Of a DNA stretch of 64,000 nt, positions 1 to 10,938 are shown piece after piece. The notes beneath the pieces are model-generated. The model searched no databases. It worked only from the letters and a program-made list of their open reading frames with translations, and had not been told where the DNA came from. The position numbers and the translations under genes were made by a program. Each line of letters opens with the position of its first letter. The first letter of the stretch is position 1. This DNA comes from Exophiala sp. HKRS030 (lineage: Eukaryota > Ascomycota > Eurotiomycetes > Chaetothyriales > Herpotrichiellaceae): contig JAHWDD010000003.1 of assembly GCA_023897205.1 (NCBI GenBank), positions 7,505,665 through 7,569,664 on the forward strand, written 5' to 3'.

Positions 1-761
1 CAAAATTGGCTCGTCGGGCGACTCACGCGCGATCCGGATGCGTTAGAAGGGGTTTTCGCATGCAACGACGATATGGCCCCGGTGAGTGAGTGGCGAGTTC
101 GCAATACATTCGCCACGCAAATCAGCGCGCGGTCGAGCGCTTTCTCGAGTATCTTCTACCCGCAATCCACAAAGGCAGTGGCCAGCCCGCTCGACGTACC
201 GAATTTCTCAGTCTTCGCTGGCGTAACGCATCCATGACGCCGCGAAATATTCGGCTTCATAGTGACTACGTTCTCTTTATTCTCGACTATCATAAAGCGC
301 AAGTTCGTACGCACGCATCTCGCACTCTTGTTCGCTATCTATATCCCGCGGTCGCACAGCTTCTCATTCAATATCTTATACTCGTGCAACCGTTTTGCAC
401 GTTTCTCGCACAGGAGACGGAGATTCCGCGCCAGATTGGCGAGTATCTCTTCAGCAGTGATGTTCAGCCATGGCCCGAGGAGCGATTTACTCGAATCTTG
501 ACCCGCGTCAGACGACAGAGCATTGGACGCGCGGTCAACACGCACGCGTGGCGCCAGCTCTGCATTGCGATCGCCATTAAGCAATTTAGTGGGCGACAGT
601 ACGAGGCTGACGTCGACTTGCCCGGTAACGAGGATGACGAGTTGGCGGTGGAGAGCATGCGAATCGACGGTGTTACGCTACCGACATCATTTCACGCACA
701 AGCGACTCACAGTACGCACACTGGTAATCGAGCATATGCTCTTTTTCTTTTGAGATTTTAA
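1..761 (+). pseudogene. Tyrosine-recombinase-like domain of a telomere-linked helicase (TLH-type) gene, 5' truncated and frameshifted
   Basis: The reading frame is open from the window edge to about position 95, then continues in the frame starting at 90 (a GTG, not a true start), so one base appears to be missing near 90-100. The second part ends at a stop at 761. The visible residues match the family domain found upstream of RecQ-like helicases at fungal chromosome ends (GQPARRTE, YHK, NTHAWR, THSTHTGNRAY). Counting from position 90, they lay out as a tyrosine-recombinase active site: Arg35 in an R-x-x-E context, Lys69, His152-x-x-Arg155, His207 and Tyr216. The last two are nine residues apart, as in classical integrases. 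Family membership rests on recalled sequence pattern. The recombinase reading is my inference. The gene is probably non-functional here because the helicase that should follow is separated by AT-rich DNA and split by a transposon. Confidence 0.6.
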
Positions 762-1043
762 ATTTTAGAATTTTTATTTCTTTTTAAGAACTTCCGACTC
801 GATCGACTTTATATTCTTTACGCATACTTATTTTATGCGACTCGCGCACTTTACATTATCTATATATTTTCTTCATGAGAGTATATTAATTATTACTTAA
901 ATATTTATTTATATTTTGAGAAAACTTAACACTCACATCTCGAGACTTTTAGATTCGACATTCAATCGACTCAGCCACTTTACCCACTCACTCTTCTCTC
1001 GCGCCACGCATTCAAGACGCAGGTAGCTCGCGTACGACATCTC
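762..1043. other. AT-rich spacer between recombinase-like and helicase parts
   Basis: No open frame is maintained here. The first half is markedly AT-rich, unlike the GC-rich coding DNA on both sides. It may be decayed coding sequence of the same TLH-type gene, since family members normally continue from the first domain into the helicase. Confidence 0.4.
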
Positions 1044-1519
1044 TTGTCTCTTCTCTCACTCGATCTGTTTATACTCACCCGTCTCTTTTTCACGACACCC
1101 GAGCGAAAGCGACCACGACCCCCGTCACTCGAGAATATATCGCCACCGATTCTTCAGCGAGTTCGACGCGAGACGCAGGGGCCGCGCCATCTTCAAGGAT
1201 TTGGTCGTATTAACGTACTAAGTGCACTTCGACGTCTCTATCGCGACCCCGAGGCGCAATTTCGCACGGAACGACAGCGTGAAGCGGTTGAGAGTGTGGC
1301 GAGTCGCACGGGAGACGTGGTCGCGATTCTTCCAACCGGCGGGGGAAAGAGTCTCTTGTTTTTAGTGCCACTCTTTCTTCCCCGTGCTCGTACCACCATC
1401 GTCGTGGTCCCGCTTGTGGCACTGAAACAAGATATGGTCCGACCATGTTGGGAGGCGGAGATCGAGTTTAGCGTGTGGGAGGCGCGGGCGAATAGCGAGC
1501 GATTCGTCGGACTCCCGTT

Positions 1520-1542
1520 CAGCGCTACCACGTTGCACCACG
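1520..1542 (+). repeat. Left terminal inverted repeat of the hAT element
   Basis: These 23 bp are the exact reverse complement of 3867-3889 and are preceded directly by the target duplication at 1512-1519. Confidence 0.93.
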
Positions 1543-1665
1543 TTCACAACGCAACGTTGTGAACAACTCTTGACTTCCAAAATAGGCTTAGCTTTTATAG
1601 GGAGCGCGCATGTTTCTCTAAGTAGCGGTGTGTGTTTATCTTCTGGTTTTGCAACTACAAGAGCT

Positions 1666-3787
1666 ATGGACAACAGTGCTGACCTACCGCTGCAGCCCGC
1701 AGAGCCTAATATTGTAAGGCATAAAGGTGTTGATTACGAAAAATGTGGCCTCTTCTCAAAGAATCGTACGGGAAAGACGTCTTCTTGGTGGAGATTCGGT
1801 TCAGCCTATGCGAGAGTTGATCAACCGTCAGAGATTGCTGGCTGGATTTGTGGGACGTGTAAGAGCTTTGTGACAACCCCGAGGCAGGCAGTATGGCTTG
1901 TGAAAAGGCATATGACGGATGTTCATAAAGTCCAAGAGGAGGACTCTGAAGGGAGTAGTCAACAGGGAAGCAGCTTTTCAAGCGGCCAGCCAGCACCGGC
2001 AACGAAGTTCAAGTCGTTAACCTTTACAACCGACGTTAAGGCTTTTCAAGATACGCTACTACGATGGTGTATTGTCGATCATATTCCTTTTCAAAGGGTT
2101 GATTCGGAGAGGTTCAGACAGTTATTGAAGGTCTGTAATCCAGCTCTCACGGCCATTCCAATGGGGAGAACATCACTCAGGAACTGGGCAATGGAGGAGT
2201 TTGATATTGAAAAGGTAAAGGTCAAATCGACACTCCAACAGTCATATTCGAAGATTCATCTGTCCTTTGATATCTGGACGTCCCCGAATGGGTATGCTAT
2301 CCTTGGTGTTATTGGACATGGAGTCTTTCGAACCTCGGAGGGATTTCATAACCAGGCAGTCCTTCTTGCCTTAAAAAGAATGCGATACCGCCACACTGGA
2401 AAGGATATCGCGTCGGTATTAATCGACGTGATTAAAGACTATGAGATTGAGAAGAAGTTAGGCGTCTTTATGAGCGACAACGTTTGGGAAAATGACCTTG
2501 CCACTAAATATACTTTGGAGGTTGTCGATCCAGCTGAAACGGATTTCTCTTCTCGTCGAGCTCGATGTGTTGGCCATATTATTAATCTAGCAGCCAAGGA
2601 CTTTATGTTCGGTAAGAATGTTGATGCGTTTGAGTATGATATCGCGGGGGAAGATATGAATGAGAGGTTTGACTCCGTTAAAGCGAGGAAGGCACAGGAC
2701 ATCTGGCGAACGAAAGGTGCTATTGGAAAGCTACACAATATCGTTGTCTTTATTAAAGGGTCAGTACAGAGACGAGAGGCTTTTAGAAGAATAAAGGTTG
2801 GCGACGATGAGGTTGACGGTGAGGGAACCCTTATCAAAATTGGAGATATACACTAACCTCTCTATAGAGCTAATGCCTCTTCAAGATAATAGTACACGCT
2901 GGAACTCACACTTCGACTCTATTACACGAGCAATTAAGCTTCGCCATCGGATTGAAGCTTTCTCTTCGCAATACCGTCAAGAGATTCAACAAGATGTCCT
3001 TGGCGCCGATGATTGGACATATTTAGAGGAGATTCAGTTGGCTCTCGGACCATTTCATCGTACAACGAAAGAGCTTGAAAGTACCGCCGGTAACGGACGT
3101 CATGGGTCTATTTGGGAGTGGTTACCGACGATTGAGGCTCTCCTCTTTACTATGAAAGAGGGACAGAAGCGGGTAATAGCGAAGTACTATACCGCTCATC
3201 CTTTATCTATCGCTTATCAGAATGCATGGGAAAAACTCCACAAGTGGTACGAAGAGTCGGATAAATCACACACGATCTATGCGGCAGCAACCCTCTTCTC
3301 TCCGATGGCAAGAAAGGCGTACTTTGATCGGAATTGGGATCCTGAGTGGAGGGGTCAAATGCTAAAGGCTGTTCACGACTATTATCTCAAGAACTACCAC
3401 AGCAAGCCACAAAATTCTCAAAGCAAGCAAACGAAGCCCGTTCCGAGCCCAATCGATGTCCAGCTTGGTCTGGCGTCGTATACCGAAGAAGGAGTTGATC
3501 AATATACTGCGTATATTGAGGGCGCGCCCTTTCAGTATAAGCTTGATATTCTCAATTGGTGGGCAACCGCTGGCCCTCCCGAGCTTCGGCAGATGGCTTT
3601 TGACCTCTTATCTATACCAGCAATGTCAGCAGAGGTGGAGCGGACGTTCTCGTCAGCTAAACGGCTGCTGACACCAGACCGTAACGCCCTTTCAGTCGAA
3701 TCTCTCGAGACATACGAACTCCTGCGGAATTGGTGGCTTCGCGACATCGTTTTACAATCACAGAATCAGGCAGAGGAAGGATATTGA
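1666..3787 (+). CDS. hAT transposase
   Basis: Exons 1666-2818 and 2868-3787 give 690 residues. The intron (49 bp) starts GTGAGG, has a CACTAAC branch-like site and ends TATAG, and the phases agree. The ATG at 1666 is the first in frame; the upstream open frame only has a TTG. Domains in order: a BED-type zinc finger (WWRFGS, ICGTC, KRHMTDVH), a catalytic core with first Asp in SFDIWTS and second in MSDN, the CxxH block RCVGHIINLA, the junction motif STRWNS just after the intron, and a C-terminal hAT dimerisation region containing LLSIPAMSAEVERTFSSAKR, which holds the expected catalytic Glu. No inactivating change is visible. The gene lies entirely between the element's inverted repeats. Confidence 0.92.
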
Positions 3788-3866
3788 TTACATAAGGTGG
3801 TGAACGAACGACAACGTTGTCACAACGTTGCGCAACGTTGGTTCGGCAGCGTGGTGAACAACGTTG

Positions 3867-3889
3867 CGTGGTGCAACGTGGTAGCGCTG
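3867..3889 (-). repeat. Right terminal inverted repeat of the hAT element
   Basis: It mirrors 1520-1542 with no mismatch and is followed by the second copy of the 8-bp target duplication at 3890-3897. Confidence 0.93.
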
Positions 3890-4250
3890 CTCCCGTTGGT
3901 GTTTGGTCGGTGGAACAAGCAGTTCGACAGCCATTTCGACGATTTCTGGCGCAACTCGGCGCAACGCAACAACTCGATCGAATTGTGTTTGAGATAATGT
4001 GAGGCGTTCCCTTGACCTGCGCCGCAATATCGAGTTTCACTAGCGAGCAAAATTTACAGCACAGCAGATTACCTAGCTTACATTATCCTTCAGTCATGAT
4101 CTGTCAAAACCAGTACGCATATGTCCGCGCGATCCTAGTCCAATCTAATGGTGCACAGCTTCTGGCAGCCTCCGTGCCTCACGATCGAGCTAGGGCCTTC
4201 TCAGAATAGAGCCCCGCAGTTCTGGAATGCTCCTGCTCCTGGAGGACCAG

Positions 4251-4275
4251 GCAGCGCTCCAAATAGGTCAGATCA
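4251..4275 (+). repeat. Left inverted end of the RIP-degraded element
   Basis: Exact reverse complement of 7248-7272. It is followed by tandem GATCA/GATCT motifs to about 4350. Confidence 0.85.
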
Positions 4276-7247
4276 GATCAGATCATCCCTCTGATCTGAT
4301 CTGATCTTTAGTCAGCAGCGCATCATCTGATCTGATCTGATCTATCTGTAGATATCTATAGATCTGCCAAGGCTTAGGTAATTCTTAAGAGTACTCTCGC
4401 CAGAGGAGTTAACACCATTGAGCATGTTCACACACTAGCTAAACTTCGAGATGTTAGACTCTCTCTAGGTTATTAAGAGGCCCGTTCTTTCACTAGAATC
4501 TTAGATAGACCAGATATTCAAGGGTGAAGGCCGTTATACTCTGTCGTTATGTTAAAAGAATTATCTTAGTAAGACTAAATACCCTTTTGTATTTAGTAGA
4601 TATTATAGGTATAGAAAAGAAGTCTAAAGCCATTTATAACATCGTGAGATATTTATTAACATGGTTATGTTACCATTCTAAAGACTTTCAGAAAGTATCC
4701 CGGATAGGATTTAAAGATTTAAAATAGTTATACTTATTTACTATAGATAACTAAACACGTAAAGATATAGGAGCTAAAAAGTTATCCTAATTATTAGGCT
4801 TATATAGAGCGCTATCTAGTTAAGCTAGCCCTATTAGTAAGGCTATATTATTAGGTTAATAATAATACTTATTATAGTGTTTTTATAGGCTATATTTAGC
4901 TATGTCTAGTCACTTAAGTTAATTATTATCCTTTTAATATTAGGTGAACTATACTTTATTTAGAGCTAGATATATTCACACTAATCTAAAGTAAGTACAT
5001 AATTAATCTGTCTAATTATAGTACTTCTCTAGTTTAGACTATACATTATTAATGCTAGTGCGAAGATAATGTTTACTAGTACTAATAAGAATATCATTAC
5101 TGGTTTCTTAGGTATTTAATAATAATAATAAGATAAAGAGTAACTATAAAACATTAATTAAAGAGCTATAGTATAGTTTATAACACTAAGAGGGCAGAAC
5201 GTATCTCACTAGCTAGTGTTATACTACCTATTATGAGTTCTAAGTAATGATAACCTTTAACTATAGTTAAGCACTAGCCATAGACTCTTTAGCTAAAGAA
5301 TCCATATTTATATTCTTATGAGAAGACAGTATATTCAATATATCTAATAGACCTAATGTTATGTATTTATCCTTAAGGCTTTCAAGATACTATAGAATTA
5401 TCTCTATAAATAGTAATACTTCCTAGATCGCTCTATAATATCCTTATTATGCCTAACTCTAAAAGCGAATAGTATAGTTATATATTAGCTTTAGAATCTT
5501 AGCTAACTTTTCTAGCACTAACCAGTCTTCTTAGCTAAGCCAGTCTTTTTATAATAAGCCTACCTCGCCCTTCCTTACGTTAAGAACCTACACAAAAGCA
5601 TTAATCTCCTATCTCTTCCTAAGTGCTCACCAAATTATTTATATATATAGAGTTTCACCTCATTATATTGTTATAAATAACGCCTAGGATTTTTAATTCT
5701 AGCGAAATCAGTTTATATTTAATGTCTTTAATAGTGGCGAGAGAGATACTCTTAAATAGCTCTCTACGCTATGATAAGGCCCTAATAAATGTTATGATAT
5801 TCTGAAGTTTCCTAACTAGGCCTCTCTTTCGCTAGGCACTTAGATATTTATGCTCCTAATCTAAGGTAACATTAGTTATGTCCTCTAGCTCCAAAGTATT
5901 AGTGTTATAGCCAAACAAAAATAATTAGGCCATAAGATTTAAGACATAGCCCTAGCATTATAATTAGCGTTCACTAATTATATCATTAGTGAGATTAAGG
6001 TAAACCTTTTACATCATGTATTTTAGATAAGTATTATTAGATTTAGCGTTATTTATTATGAAGTAGCCTAAACAATCTTAAATATTAAACTTATTAATCA
6101 CATTAAGAAGAGTTTCTATTATGTTCACTTTAGAGTGCGAACTAAAAAGATAGCGCAGAGTAATTAGCACAGTTTAATTATTAAAATCTTTATTAAGATA
6201 ATAAGTAACTATAGCCATAAGTAATATATTATTATCTTCTAAGGTTCATATATTAAAGGAGAGATATATATTACTTTATACATAAGAATATAAATAATCC
6301 CTAATATCTTCCTTATTCTGCCCATATTTATATATAATCTATATCTATAGAGTGTCACTAGTGAGTACTATATTAAGATTATTATTTAAGCCTAATAAGT
6401 AAACCTTAACTAAGTGTTAAAAGCTATAGGCCTTAACTCCATTTAAAGGGATATTAGTGTTCACCACTTACTGTATAAGTATCTATTTAAAAAGAATATT
6501 TATGTCTATCATTATTAGTATATTATTAAGCTTTTACCCCTTAGTACTTAGAATTTACATTACTATCACATTATATAAGGGTAATGTTAATATCTCTAGA
6601 CTAGGCCGCTTAATACTATGTTTAGCTAAGAGATAGCGTTCTGCATTACTAGTTATCCCTATATTATATAGTTAGTGACGTCCTTTTCGATCGCACTCAA
6701 AATAACTCTAGAATATACTACTCCGTTAGTTCTCCCTCATTTTGACTAGGTATAGCCTATAGTCACCGACCTAAGAGTAGCACCTTGTATTAGCTAGCTA
6801 ACACACTCACTTCTTAAGAACATATTTCTTTCCCTAAATTAAAATACGTAGGAGGTTATTAACTATAAGCTTTTACTTAGGGAGATTAAATGCCTTAACT
6901 TACTTAGTAATTAAGATTAACTGATAACGAAAGAGTCTAGTATATAGAGATAGTGTTAATGTCTCCTAAGAGCTAGGAGTGACTAGCTATAATATTAAAT
7001 TCGTAAATAATTTTAGATAAGCATTTAAGGTTAATGACCGCGGCACGAAAACTTAGAGGCTCGAAGTAATAAACACGTCTTAACGCGTCCCCTAATCACT
7101 AATGATAACGCGCTAAATATTCTGACTTAGCTAGGCTCATATCTATAGATTGCATAGATATTAATGGTCTTTAATCTAATCTAAATCTATGTCAAAAGTA
7201 TCAATCTAATCTGATCTGCCAGCATCATGATCTGATCTGATCTAGAT

Positions 7248-7272
7248 TGATCTGACCTATTTGGAGCGCTGC
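7248..7272 (-). repeat. Right inverted end of the RIP-degraded element
   Basis: Exact reverse complement of 4251-4275, preceded by GATCTGATCT repeats from about 7210. Confidence 0.85.
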
Positions 7273-8117
7273 TCTATACTACTTGCCCTTAGTGACTTCG
7301 TCCCTCCTATACTTCCCATTTGTATAGAAACCCTTACGTGCTGTGGCACGTCAGGTGGAGCGAAACGTAACAAGAGCATTCTTCTACACGGTCCTGACGT
7401 ACTTGATATATCTCGTCACAAACGTCCTTCCCTCACTACCTCATACGCTGACGAACCACCGTCGAGATGTTTATTTCTAGGCAATTAGAATGCTCTGGAG
7501 CTCGAGGACTTCCACTTCGAATGTCCTAGTTGATTGGATCTAACCTCTAACTCCATTCTAGTCCACTACACTCCATTACAATGAGAGCACTGGTCTTCAA
7601 AATAATTTTCAAAGTGACCTGATCGATGAGGCGTTCAGTGTATCAGCGGAGCTAGTGGCAAGATGGATTACCTCATGGCTAGCTTGCTTCCGAACTAGTT
7701 GTGTTTGAACAGTAGGATCTCTCATAATGTTATTGAACAATCAACTCATTCGAGCACGCCTCTAGTAGTATTTGCTGCTGCGCGTGCTTTCAACCTAGAT
7801 AGCAAAGGACGAGAAGCTACCCAATTTTTTGAAGTGGGAGTGTTACACAGCAATGAGATGAGCTCAAAAGTACTTCTATCGGAGTGCATCTGCGAAGTCG
7901 CCGATAGAGCTCACGTATCTCTGCCAAAACTATTACTTCCTTATCCTCCTCCTTGACGTCGAGCACCGACCGGACACAGTTGATGCGCAAGAACTGTGAT
8001 CTCGGTCAAAAATTTTCTTGTTTTATTTTTCCAATCCAAAAATAAAAGATAATTTTGTATCCCAACATTTCCAAAGCACCGGCCACTAGACGGCTACAAC
8101 CAGTCCGCTACTGTTCC
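7273..8117. other. Intergenic, no gene recognised
   Basis: Two short open frames (7261-7488 and 7699-7956) have no recognisable domain and the first begins inside the transposon end. The region next to 8117 is the 3' flank of the MFS gene, with an AT-rich stretch at 8010-8060 that may hold its polyadenylation signals. Confidence 0.5.
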
Positions 8118-10123
8118 TCAGTGATTTAGTGTGGCCACAATACGGTTGGTCATTAATGGTGTGATATCCCCAAGCCACATGGCGCAGCCCGTTGCGATAA
8201 CACCAAAGGGGATGCTCGTGTAAAAGATGTATTTCAGAGAACTTGCGAACGCCCAACGGCTACCTTCCGCACCGGCAGCAATGATCGCTGGTGTGACTCC
8301 GGGCACTGTAGCCAGCGCAGTGGCATTGGTGAGGAAATTAGTGACAAACTCTGTGGCGGAACTGAGTGGAAGACCTGCTTGAACGGCGTACTGTGCAATC
8401 GTAGTGGGAAGTTTTGTATCAAGCTTGTTTCTGAAAATGTTGTAGTAGATTGCAAAGCCGATGGATCCGCCAACCGCTCGCAACGCTAGTATAAGGCCGA
8501 CTGTCGTTGCAATCAGGTCGTCAGGGCAAGCAACAGTCGCATATGTGGAGGCAGGTACAATGAGGCCGCCCACTGCAAGGCCTCCAATGGTAGAGGCAGC
8601 TACTACATAGCCCGGGTTGCTTGGATTACCGGCAGCTAAGCTTCCTATGAAAGAAGCTTGACGCAGAGGTCAGTGTTATACACTTTTTCAAGGTGGAAAA
8701 GGACTACTTACTCATAATAGCGCAACAGATAGTAATACACCATTTTGCGTATTTTGGGAACCGGGAAACAAACGTGGCCCCAAGCACGGCACCCCAGATG
8801 ACCCCTAGCGACAAACCAATACCTCGAGCTCCAGTGGTGACAGGGTCCGTATGATATACGTTAGTGAAGTATATGGGCGCGAAGTTGGACAGCGAATAGA
8901 AGTTCACACCCCCGACAAAGGATATGATGAAGGCCTTCGGAATGATAGACCCTCGGAAGAGCACTCTAGGTGCTATTGGAACCTTTGCAAAATACCTCTC
9001 CCAGACCACAAATGCGCCGATGGCCACGATCCCGAGAATGAGTGGGACCAAGACCTTAGCGCTTTTCCAGTGGTACAGATAGCCACCATTGTTAAGAGCG
9101 ACAAGCCTGTGGAATCTTAGAAAAGAACAAGTCTTCTTCCTTTAGTTCAGGCTACTTACAGCAGCGTTAGGCCAGCGAGCGACAGCAAGCCTCCCACGTA
9201 ATCGATGTTTTTGATCACGTCTTTCCGAGCCAATCCTACCAGTCTAGAGTGCTTGGATGGAAAGTAGAGAAGTGCGGCCCCAAGGAGCGCAATGCCCTGA
9301 AAAATACTGAGTTCGAGGTGTTAGCGCAAACATTTAACGTCATGACAGGGGTGCGCCTCGTACAGGACCATCCAAATACCCCATCTCCAGGTTGCTCGGG
9401 TTGAAAGTAGTTGACAATAAAGCGGATATGGGCCGAAGGGGGTAGCAACTACCGTCATGAAGGCCACACTGTACCCTCGTGCCTTGACAGGAACCACTTC
9501 GGTCACACTGTGGTGAAATTAGCTACTGTTGATTCCTTGTTTATACTCCTTACCCTGCGAAGGCAGCAAGTTCGGCGATGCCAGCTCCAGTTCCACATAA
9601 CGCCATGGCAACAACCGCTTGAGGAAAGGAGTGAGCTGTTCCCAGTATAATCAGACCCACCATGGTCAAGGAAGTGGCAAAGAGGAGAATGAGGCGCCGG
9701 CCAAAGATATCCTGCAGGTAGCCAGCAAAGGGGATTGGAACGGCTGCCGCCAAGGTATATGCTATTGGCAGCCATGAGCCTGTTGAACTCCCGCCGACAT
9801 CCTTGATGATAAATTCAAGGCTGCCTGCTGTAAAATACAGTGGCTGTTGCGAACCTAAACACTTTCAGGAGCCCATTCGTAAAGTATTCACTAGTTGAAG
9901 ACATACCGGTGAAGATGAAAGTGAGACAGATGTATGCCAAAATAGACGTGGCACTCCAATTCAGCCTGCCATCTGAGTCGTCACCTTTGATGACCTCGTT
10001 GTGGGCTCCATTTTCAACTGGGCCAGGTTCCTTTTCGTCCTTTGCGAGGCCCGGGATCGTCTCTACATGGCAGTCACCCGCGTTGACGTTGCGCTCGTCG
10101 GATGGATCCTTCGCGTTCATCAT
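8118..10123 (-). CDS. MFS transporter, TRI12/siderophore-efflux type
   Basis: Six exons: 10123-9907, 9827-9554, 9507-9364, 9306-9160, 9106-8712 and 8644-8118. All introns are GT-AG, 46-79 bp, and phase-consistent; total 567 residues. It should be a multi-spanning plasma-membrane proton antiporter of the trichothecene/siderophore efflux (TRI12) family. Visible signatures: DVGGSSTGSWLPIAYTLA after the first helix, the MFS loop motif GYLQDIFGRR, ELAAFAG then PVKARGY, TWRWGIWM, and C-terminal LILALRAVGGSIGFAIYYN. The start is the first of two adjacent ATGs (10123, 10120). The acidic N-terminal tail is cytosolic by family topology. Nothing is missing, so it looks functional despite its subtelomeric site. 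Substrate cannot be told from sequence. Confidence 0.9.
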
Positions 10124-10938
10124 AATGCGTTCTGGCGGGTAGAGTGAATGATCAGCCCGGTTGCGCTCTGATACTACAAGAGCAGGATCTGGTGGACGTC
10201 CCCTATAGTTATAGACTAGGGGAAACTTTCTCCAGCTCCGGGGCCCCACGGGTCATGTCTTGATTCTTTGAGTTCTTCATTGAGCAACCACTCACGCCGC
10301 TACTGAATATTCACTATTCATGGGAGCGAGTGGTTCAACACTCGGTAAGAGACCGGGTCCCGAGGTAAAGTGAGTGCCTCGGTCTCAATATAGGAGTGCC
10401 GGCCTTGATCGTACACTGAACCGACTCGCTGGCCACTGCTAGTGCCTCTCCTCTTCCGAGGCGGGTACAAATAGTATTGTGTTCTTTTCAGGTTTAGACC
10501 GAGGAAATTACAATGGCGGGGTTCATGAAAGGCGGAGGAGACGCTTGCCTCCAAGGGGAGGATCATTGCCAGATCTGGAGCCGAGGAGTGTTCAGGGATC
10601 CGATTCGTCTTCATCGGGAGTTACTTTCAAGATTCTTGGAGACCTCTATACAGCTTGAGTCATCAGGCATAAACCATTATGATTGGAGGGAAAATTGTAA
10701 GCCGGATGCGGTGTATCTGTGGTATCGCTCCGATACATCACTTAAGACTAAATCAATCGAGAGTCATTTTTACCCCATCGCTAGTCTTAATCTGCGCATC
10801 TGCGTAGAGTCCCGACTAAAGTATCAAGCAGTTTACAATATCGTCCGCCCGGACGATATATCTCCTGTTCCTCAAACTTTCGGAACTTCCTGTACTGCCA
10901 TCAAAGGGGGCGAAGCTAAGGCTTGAAGAGTCGTGTGT
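10124..10938. other. Intergenic, upstream of the MFS transporter
   Basis: It serves as the MFS promoter side and the 3' flank of the next minus-strand gene. An open frame at 10513-10926 has no recognisable domain and no codon-usage argument for being real. Confidence 0.45.

Larger units (their letters stand above)
1520..3889 (+). mobile_element. hAT-superfamily DNA transposon, apparently intact
   Basis: The element has perfect 23-bp terminal inverted repeats (1520-1542 and 3867-3889) beginning CAGCGCTACCACG, and is flanked by an exact 8-bp target duplication CTCCCGTT at 1512-1519 and 3890-3897. Both are hallmarks of hAT elements. Just inside the ends are several copies of the palindromic motif CAACGTTG, likely transposase-binding subterminal repeats. 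The single gene inside is open once one intron is removed. The perfect ends, perfect duplication and open frame argue for a recent insertion. Unlike the neighbouring element at 4251-7272 it shows no RIP-like decay. Confidence 0.93.
1044..3997 (+). pseudogene. RecQ-like telomere-linked helicase fragment, interrupted by a hAT element
   Basis: The frame starting at 1044 carries a RecQ-type N-terminal region: FRTERQREAV just upstream of a Walker A motif, ILPTGGGKS at about residues 95-103, followed by the motif Ia-like block VVVPLVALKQDM. At 1520 the frame is broken by a 2370-bp hAT transposon. Removing the element and one copy of its 8-bp target duplication (1512-1519 and 3890-3897) keeps the frame open for a further 33 codons to a TAA at 3995-3997. 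The DEAD/DEAH box and the second RecA-like lobe are absent, so this was already a truncated copy before or after insertion. In fungi such helicases lie near telomeres, which agrees with the telomere array at 14.4 kb. The start codon is uncertain. Confidence 0.65.
4251..7272. mobile_element. RIP-degraded DNA element with hAT-like inverted ends
   Basis: Positions 4251-4275 and 7248-7272 form 25-bp perfect inverted repeats (GCAGCGCTCCAAATAG...). Directly inside both are clusters of GATCTGATCT/AGATCAGATC repeats, typical of subterminal binding sites. The interior is extremely AT-rich, full of TpA and poor in CpA and TpG, the pattern left by RIP, and contains no convincing ORF. The ends share CAGCGCT with the intact hAT element, which supports the same superfamily. 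I found no 8-bp target duplication: the left flank (GGACCAGG) and right flank (CTCTATAC) differ. The two ends may therefore come from recombined copies. Confidence 0.75.

Noticed and set aside
4524..4727. 67-residue frame inside the RIP-degraded element
   Set aside because: AT-driven composition and no transposase motif.
10513..10926. 137-residue open frame upstream of the MFS gene
   Set aside because: No domain, no intron context, and its DNA is the promoter side of a well-supported gene.
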